DNA from: Symsagittifera roscoffensis
Lineage: Eukaryota; Xenacoelomorpha; Acoela; Convolutidae
NCBI RefSeq assembly: GCF_963678635.1
Contig: NC_087062.1
Span: forward strand, 86,961,845 to 87,025,844
Direction of reading: 5' to 3'
DNA: 64,000 nt
Below the pieces are notes generated by a model. It ran no database searches. It was not told the DNA's origin and worked only from the letters and a program-made list of their open reading frames with translations. Below are positions 48,601 to 57,600 of this stretch, piece by piece. The translations under genes were made by a program, and so were the position numbers. The number at the start of each line of letters is the position of its first letter. Position 1 is the first letter of the stretch.

Positions 48601-51600
48601 ACTTGCTTTCACAAAACTGGATCAATAAGTAAAACTTTTATTTCGCTGGAAAATCTAGAATTTAGCTGGAAAAATTATATTCCACTTTCGAAGCTTGAAA
48701 TCGATCAAGTTTTTCGTTACCTTTACACTTTTGTTGTTCGATAGTGGAGTTTGCCTTCTTTTTCAGATAGCAAAGAATTGAACTTAAAAAGAAATCAAAA
48801 TTCAAACCGCGAAAAAAATAAACTTAAGCCTGAACAAATTTTAAGACTCGCTATAAAAAAAGAAAAAATCATCGCGACCTACTGAAGAATCTGAACTACG
48901 TTCTTCGCCTCTTAAAATATTTTCTTGTCCTAATTCAGAAATATGTTAGTCTAGCCTTTCTTAAATTCCTTGACCAATTGATCGGAATGCAACCCTTCCA
49001 GAAGAAAATTTGTCTTTTTTTTACCCATATTTTTGTTCTTCAATGACTTCGTAAAAAACAATATATGAAGCAAATTGATTTGCAACAATACTCACTTTGC
49101 GTTCTTCGCCAAATTAGCCCATAATGTGACAGTTACTTCGTCATTTTTCGACACAGTCTGCAGATTTCCAGAGTCCTTGTCAGCCATGTACACCGCTTTC
49201 TAAAAAAAGTTCAACCTCATCATACAGTATTCCTTTCACACCTTTGATCTCATTCATTTCATTAACACTTAGCTAAATTAGCGCAATCTTTCTCGAAAGA
49301 CTAATTCTGACTTTAAACTAAAATAACCATCAAACAGTTGAACAAATGCCGATGGAACACCGATTCTTAATACCGATTTTTTACTTTCGATTTATACAGA
49401 ACAGAAAATGACAACTCTTTGCTATTTGAATTTTAGAAACTTTATGCTAGTAAAAGCAGCTGTAAATGCTAAAAAATTACCAATTCGATGCAGCATAAGT
49501 AGCACCAAATTTGCGTGTGATAAAAAGACACAATTTTGCGTGTGATAAATTGGAAAACATATCCTAAATACTCATTTCAAAAAAATTGCGAGATACATTG
49601 AGTTGGAAAATTTCTGAAATTGAGCTTTTTATCATTGTACTGCTTTTTTCGGTTCATTTGATGAATTAAAAATGCATCTGCTGTGTTAACTTTTTTCTAA
49701 TCAATTGTCAAAGCACACAATATTATACTGCTACCGCAGCCTACCGCTTCAGAAGTGCCACCAAAAGTAGAACTTTTATTGGCGACTTAGGTTGGAAAAA
49801 AAAGAAAGTTCGTACTAATACGTAAATAGAAAGTTCGTAAATAGAAATCATGTACGTTTTTCACACCATTTTCGAAAATAGAAATTATCTACGTTTTTCA
49901 CGACATTTGAACTAATCTAATTCGAGAGCATAATTTGCCTTCCTTTGAGCAAATGGATAGAACTTGAAAAAAAAAACACGTCGGATCCCAAAAAAATAGA
50001 GCGTGAACAATAATTAGGACTTCCTGAAAAAGAGAAACAAAAAATCACACGACCTAAAGAAGTCTCTTTACTTCGACTATATTGACACTTAAATACCCAT
50101 GAAAACAGCTAAACCATATGTATGACTCACTTCTAGAGTGGTGAGGGTGGCGTTGTCTATGTAGTCGGACACTAGTGCCTGCAGTTGGATGATGGTATTG
50201 TGGAACTGCTCTATCTGCTGCTTATTTCTCACCATATTAGCCCCACTCGCCTGTCGCACTTTGTAGAACAGCTCGTCAATTAACTGAAGCAGACACAGAA
50301 AACAGATATCAAACTTCGATGGTTATCTAGAATATTCTAGCGCAAATCAATGGGATTTTCAAGCGATTTCTCGGTTGAAAACTAACAAGCCCGAAAAAAA
50401 TAAGCAGACAATAAACCAGCATTTTTTTGAAACAGAATATTACCCGTTTAGAAAAAAACTGGTCCTAGCCCGGTCCCAGGCTTAGTCGTTACCTCTAGAC
50501 CAAGTGGGTTGAAGAAGCTAAGAAATTTGAATTTGTGATACGCAAAGATATTTACATGCACAAATGATTAAAATAATTTGAAAACAATTTCTAAAACTGA
50601 AAATTCTTTATCCCAATTTAATAATGCTTGCTAATCACAAGCGTAATTAGCCATCTATTTGTACTACTCACAGCAAGAGTGAGATGGTTCTTGTCGAGTG
50701 CCTCTTTCAGTTCAATGTTGGTGTCTTCTTCTGTGTTCAAATTGATGTACGTGTTGATCTGGCCAAGAATAGTAGGGTCGGGTGTGCCATCACAGCGCAC
50801 ATATCTGTCCCACTGAATCAAAAGCTGAGCGTATTTAAATGAAACAGACTCAAATCACTTACATTACAGCATTGATGTAAATTTATATACAATGGAAATG
50901 GCCGATATTGCTTTTTCAAGAACAAAAGGAATAACAAATAATTTGTTTTTATTTGCCACCAAGCTGCTAGATTTTTGGTTAAGTTAAATCTACAATTCTT
51001 TTCACCAATTCCACCAGCAAATTTGAAAGTTAAGTCAGCCTTGAGAGAAATTCAGACAAAAAAATTAGCTTTTTGCATGTCACTGAAATATGCCATCTGG
51101 TCTTTTTTGACTAATTATGTTTGTGTTAATTGCTTTTTGCTGCTATTATTACATAACACACCTCCTGCGCCTCCTTTATTTTGTGCTGATATGCGATGAG
51201 TTCGTTGGCGATGTTGGCCAGCTTCTCCCTCAACTCGGAGTACTCCTCCCGCCTCAGGATTGCCAACTCCCTCTCCCTCTTTTCCCTCTCCACTCGCTCT
51301 TGTTTCTCCCGCCGCTTCCTCTCTTTCTCCTCCTCGACCAGACGCAGTCGCTCCTCTTCTACACACATATACTGCAACTACTAACTGGAACAGGGACCGG
51401 TCTACTTGCACGCGTACCGCTTAGCATTCGGCTATTATCGCAATTCGAATTCAGGTTGTTTGCTCCCATTTACAAATAAACTGATGCCTGCCGCATCAAA
51501 GTGAGTCATTATTTTAAAGTCGCTACACCCCCAAATGCAATTACCTTTCTCGTAGCAGTTCACTTCGTTTTTGGTTTTGGCTCTCAAACTTGAGATAACC

Positions 51601-54600
51601 AAAATGTTCTAGGCTCCTGCTCGGTGAGTAATCATTACACATCAGGAGTCCCTTCAAGCAGTAATTCTGCAATTTTCTTATGGAAAAAAAACATCAAAAC
51701 ACAGACAAATATATAAACATCTTAACTTGCTTTGGTGTGACTTTAAAAATTGAAAGTTAAAAAAATTCTTAAGAAAATTTTAAATAAACACTAATCAAAA
51801 AAAATCCGAAACTTTTGCAAAAAAAGAATTTTAATTCTTTACATCACACTTTAAAACGGAAACTTTGTTTTATTTACACCTAATTTCAAAAAATTATATT
51901 GGAGAGCGATTGTCATATGGCTTTACAAGTTGCTATTAAGTACTTAAAGTAAAAAAAAATAGTGAAAACTTGAAAAAAGGAAATTTTGAAAATTCTCTAT
52001 CTTCGGAAACTTATTATTTTTTTTGAAATTGATCAACGTTTGAAATTGATTGAGTTCGATATGTCTTTTCAACTTTTGCAGGTATTTATGCCTCTCGAGT
52101 AAAACGTTGCTTCGCCTGTGATCCAAATTCAGATAAGATAAAGAAACGGGTTGAATGATATATCATTTTCAAGCTCCTTCTGTTATGATTTGGACAGCAA
52201 TGCAAAATTAGAAAAATTTTCAGGATAATAAACTATTAGAAGCTCTGAGTTTATAAAAACTAATAGATTATTTCCCTGTCTGCATTATATTCTCCAGGAA
52301 ATCCTAGTTTCGGTCAAAGAATTGTGGCGCAGAAGCTCTTCGAAAACATTTAACGTTACCAACACAAGAAATAATTGGTATAGTGAAAGCATTCAGTCAT
52401 TGCCTCCAATTGAGTACGTGAACAATTAAGTATAAATTAAGCATTTTAAAAATATTGCAAGATATATTGACTCGGAAAATTTCTGAAATTGAGTTTTTAT
52501 AATTGTACTGATATTTGATGCAAATGGCTTTTTACTTTTTGTGTTAACTGTAATAACTTATTGCTAATCGAATGTCAAAGCACATGCTATCAAAAAAATT
52601 TACAAGTGACACAAAAGTGGCACCAATATTTGCGAATTCGGTTGAAAAAAGAATAGTCGTACTATTACATTACGCTCACAAGTGTAAATAGATGGAAATC
52701 AGTAATCTCGTGGGGTTTCATTGCAGATCGAACTTCTTTGTTTGGCAATGTTGTTTAAGTCCGCTTGAGTAGAAGCGAAACGAATGCTGTGTTGAGCTGA
52801 AAAATTGCCTCTATCACGTTTTTCATGACCTTTTACGCTTTTGTTGTTCGATAGTGGAGTTTGTCTTCCTTTTTTATCATAGGAAATAAGCTGATCTTAA
52901 AAAGAAATCCAAAGTCAAATAGCCAAAAAGCTAAATTTGAGCCTGAACAAATTTTTCCTGTAAAAAAAAAACAAAAAAAAATCATCGCGACCTATATAAG
53001 AGTCTGAACTAAGTTCATCGATTCTTAAACAATACCGACCAATAAAACTGATAGAACCGATGCTTTTAAATTGCCTTCTTGTTTTGATTACTGTTGCTTA
53101 AAGTTAAACGTTCACACAAGCGAGCGTAGTTTTATATTACCAATCCACATTGGTAAGATAACAGTACACTCGCTAGCCTAAACATTTAAAATAATTAGCA
53201 ATAGGAATCAGAACAAACTGACAACTCATTGATTAAATATATAAATGACGCCTGTTTAAAGAGAAAAAAGAACAAAATGCTTTGCGATAACAAAATAAAT
53301 GAAGAAGATTGAGAAAACAATTAAAGAAACAGATTCCAGAATAGGATTCTACTTCAATTCGGCCGGAAAGATCAAGATTCCGAAATGAGATTCTACTAAT
53401 GAGATTCTACAAGATCAATTTCTTACGGATTCGTTTTTACGAAAAATAAAGTATAGTTTCCGATTACAAGATACTAGCTATTGCAAGTAAAAAAAAACGT
53501 CCGAAAACAAAGTAACTTGTGAATTTTAAATATTCAAGTTTAATTCATAACCACAGAAAGCAATTTAGAATAGATAGAAACATTTTTCAACTCAACAATG
53601 AAACTTTCCTGACTAGACTAACCAAGTTTGATTTCTAAAACACAACTTTCAGCAGGGCCGGGGTCAATTGATCACAATTTTGAAAAATTGTTTGAAAACT
53701 CCCCTCCAGAAAAACCTAGATTCGCCCCAAAATTTCAGTATATAGACCCGTTTCAATTTCCTGCTTCTCTTACTACCGTCAACTCTCAAAGTTATCCCAA
53801 ATTGTTCTTGAAGAGAAAAAAATGCCCGGATGCAACTGAATGAAACGACTCACCTTCCTCTCTTGCTTTGCGCTCCTCCTCTTCTTTTTTCAGCTTTTCT
53901 TTCTCTGCTTTCGACTTAGATTTTGCACTCTAAACAGACGTGGTTTTTAAATCCATTTCCATTCTGTTTATATTTTGATCTCAGTCAGACAGAACAGTTC
54001 TACATCATCATGCTAAACTAACATTAAGTTTTTAATGAGAAAAATTATCGCTACCAATTTAATTCATTTTGGACAATTGTAATCATTTAAACTAAGCCTG
54101 ATAACAAATGACACTTAAAACAATTTCCTTTGTTTACTATCTTAGCTTTTGGAAGCCCATGTAACGGTTAAAACACTATTAGAACAATCTAATTTGAATC
54201 CATTGGATGATCTATCAACATTTAAAAAACTTTACAGGAACAACCGTACAAATTTAGTTCACTGAGAATAGATTTTCTACATCGTTAATTTTCCAACACA
54301 AATTTTATCACTAAATAGATCAAAGTTATATTATAATTTAAACTTTTTTTATTTACAAAAACCCGTACTTTATCCCCTAAATCGATTAAATTGGTTGTAC
54401 GGTTGATCCCTTTATGATATTCAACTACTCTAATAGTGATATTTGTTTGTCTATTACCAACCGAGGGATCTTCAATTTCCGCTGACTTAAAAAATAAAGG
54501 AGGGTCAGAGAACAAGTCACATCAAATGGTTACATTTTTGCCTATTCTACTGAGAATTTGTGCGTGACGTGTACAGTTTAGTTAACAATAAAAATAATGA

Positions 54601-57600
54601 GAGTGCGCATACCTTTCCTTTAGATGCCTAAACATGTTTAATATATATTTAAACTTATCTCTAGTTAATATATATTTCTATTTGATAAATAGAATTTTTT
54701 TTAATTTCATTTTTTTTTGATAAATAGAATTTTTTTTAATTTCATTTTTTTTTAAATTTCTATCTTATTATTTTTTTTTGTAGACAAGTGTGTGGACAGA
54801 AACAGATAGAGACCAGAATAACATTTTAAAACAGAAAATGGATAGATCTTCTTAACAGCATAACACACTTTGCTCCCTCTTCGTTTTTTAGAGACGGAGC
54901 TACTCCTTCGCCTACTCTTTGTTTGGTGATATATTAGAGCAAGGTTGCTTTAAACTGCATGAAACATATTCAGTGCTGATTTATATTATCCGAGCAAAAT
55001 AAACAAAACTTGATGAATAAACAAAAAATGAACACTAAAATTTGCGACATAGGTTGGAAAAAAGAGTTCCTACGATCACACAAGCTTGTGTGAAAAAATT
55101 CATTACCTCCAAAAATTTTCGCAAAACACTTAAAATTTGTTTTGAAGCTAGGAATTCAAATTCTACAAAATAAAAATGACATTTTCTGGCTATCGAAGAA
55201 AAATATATTCATTTTTGAAAACTTTAGGTTACAATATTCTAAAACTTTATTCAGCTATATAAGAGGCTAACTTTGCTATAACTTGCTCATCAATTGACTC
55301 ATTTTAAATTGATCGTAACTTTTGATTGACAAAAAGAAGCCAAAATGACTCATTTTTGGGGTAAAATTTTGGCCCCGAAATTAGCAAAATTGATTACGCT
55401 AAAATAATTCAGGTAAAATTCGAAGCATAAAAAAAAAACAGGTTTGAAGTTTCAAATTTTGTTCATTTTGTCCGGATAATTAAAATCAGCACTAGACAGT
55501 AGACGAATGGAAAAGTTTTAGTCCGAAAAAAAAATTTTTTTTAGAGGCATAGAGAAAACTCTTGTAAACTTGAAATCCAAACTCCATTTTTGAAACTTGA
55601 AGTCACGCTCCTTTTTTTTTCGCGCATTCTACTTTAGTTATCTGGGAGATCGAATGTTTCCATTCCATTAACTTTCCATCAAAAAAACTAACAAAACTTA
55701 GAACGCTGTATCAATTTACTGAAAAAGAATGTGAAATTCGCTTCGAAGAAAATTTATAAATCGGCAAAAAAGCCTTCAAACAAACCCTCTACCCCTCGAA
55801 ACACTCAAAAATACACACGATAAATTTCTTCAGTCATCAAACGAAGCAAAGTAAGGCCCCTAAGCCGATGAATTATAGGCCAAAATCAATACAACAGAAA
55901 AAAGTTTTTAGCGAAAAATGTGACGAAGTCAAGATTTGTAAAATTACAAAAAGCAAGTAAATCAAGACACTAAAAGCAACTACAATGTAAAATACGGAAA
56001 GCGAAAAAAAAACAATTCTACGATGCCGCCATTAAGAGGACAACGCATAAGCAGACAAATAATACGCCGACAATTTTTTTGAAACAGAAAATTTTCCGTT
56101 TGAAAAAAAAAGAGGCCCTGTCATGTTCGAATCCAAGACTTTTGCAGTCCCAGGCATATTCGTTATTTCAAGACTGGGAACATAGCTATATACGGGATAA
56201 AAAAGTCTAGTACCCAGTTGCAATACACTTACTACCTCAAGTGTCAAAATTTGTGAAACATCTTTACTAATTTTTGATAAACTCTTGGTTATTTTCTTAG
56301 ATAAGGAGAAGTGAATGTATCGAAACTTAACTACCTGAAATTTTGCATACTAAATGATTTTGCATATTCCGAATATTTATTCATTCTACAAATTCTAAGA
56401 TTCTTTGCTCTCGATCTAAATAAAATTTGCTTACATTTGCTTCCGATGCAGTTCACAGGGATAATACCTGGTATCATCGTTGATGTAAAAAATGAAAATC
56501 CAATATCTCAAAATATGTTAAGGTAAACAACTATGAAAAAACGAAACATTTTTGCGGTATGGTATGCTAATCCCCATCAATAGCAGATAAAAAAAATAAC
56601 CCGGCTTCTAGAGAAACATCAACAACTGTCCCAAACTTTTTTCCTAAACTGACTGAGGTCGTTATGAATACTATACTATACTAATTTCATTTTTATGCTA
56701 TCAATTTCACTTACCCATGAGCATTAATGATTTTTAATATTTTTGAGAGTCCGTTTTTCAAAACCAACAAACATCAAGTAATATCACTCTTACTAATATA
56801 TCACCGTTTTTTTGACGACGAGCTACTTTTTCGCCGTTTTGGCGTCGCGCTACTTTTCCTGCGTTTTGAGCCAGAACTACTTTTTCTTCTTTTAGATTTG
56901 GTGCTGCTTCTTCGACGAGCACCATTTCCTTTGCTACTTTTTCGTCGAGGACTTATAGCTTCCTCGGGCCCAGCAGTGAGACTTTGCCTTTTTGTACTTT
57001 TACTGCCCCTTCGCTTAAAATACCAGACTTTTATAGGGTTGATTTTCGATCAGGTCCTTTTTACAAACTTCACTTATTTCTAAAGCCGTACCGTGCAACA
57101 TTTCCGCTATAGAGAGCAGGTTGCCGTACCAGTAGAACATTTACACCATAGTTGAATAATTATCAAAAAATACGAATTTCACAGTCGAAAACAGTCAACA
57201 GAAGTTTTTGCTAGCGTTTCCCGCTTTTTCACCAGACAGTTGAACAACTTTAGATTTCTAAGAAAAAAATAGATGGCTTCAAAGCTCTTCGAATTTCAAG
57301 AACAATTAATGATTGACCTTTTTAAAATAAAACAAACCAATTTGAGAAAACTGGATCAAAAGGCGCCTTTTTTCTACTTGAAGATCAAAAAACTAAAATC
57401 CACTTTCGAAATTAGAAGTCGACCACGTTCCTCGTGACCTTCACTTTTTTGTCTCTCGATAGTCGAGTTTGCCTTAGTTGAGTTTCTTAAAGGAAATAAC
57501 TGAATTTTAAAAATCAAAAGCCAAACCAAGAAAATTATATGGAGCATGAACAAACTAAAACTTTTACCTGAGAAAAAGCAAATCATCACAACCTACTAAA

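Larger units (their letters stand above)
46829..51236. repeat. 4.4-kb tandem duplication in DNAI7, copy B
   Basis: Second copy; its right end is continuous with the intact exon 5, so it marks the ancestral arrangement on that side. The junction at 46828/46829 joins exon 5 coding sequence to intron sequence, with little or no microhomology. Confidence 0.9.

Noticed and set aside
51117-51479. Plus-strand frame of 120 codons, Leu/Pro-rich
   Set aside because: Antisense of the Glu/Arg coiled-coil exon 5; the composition is the mirror of that exon.
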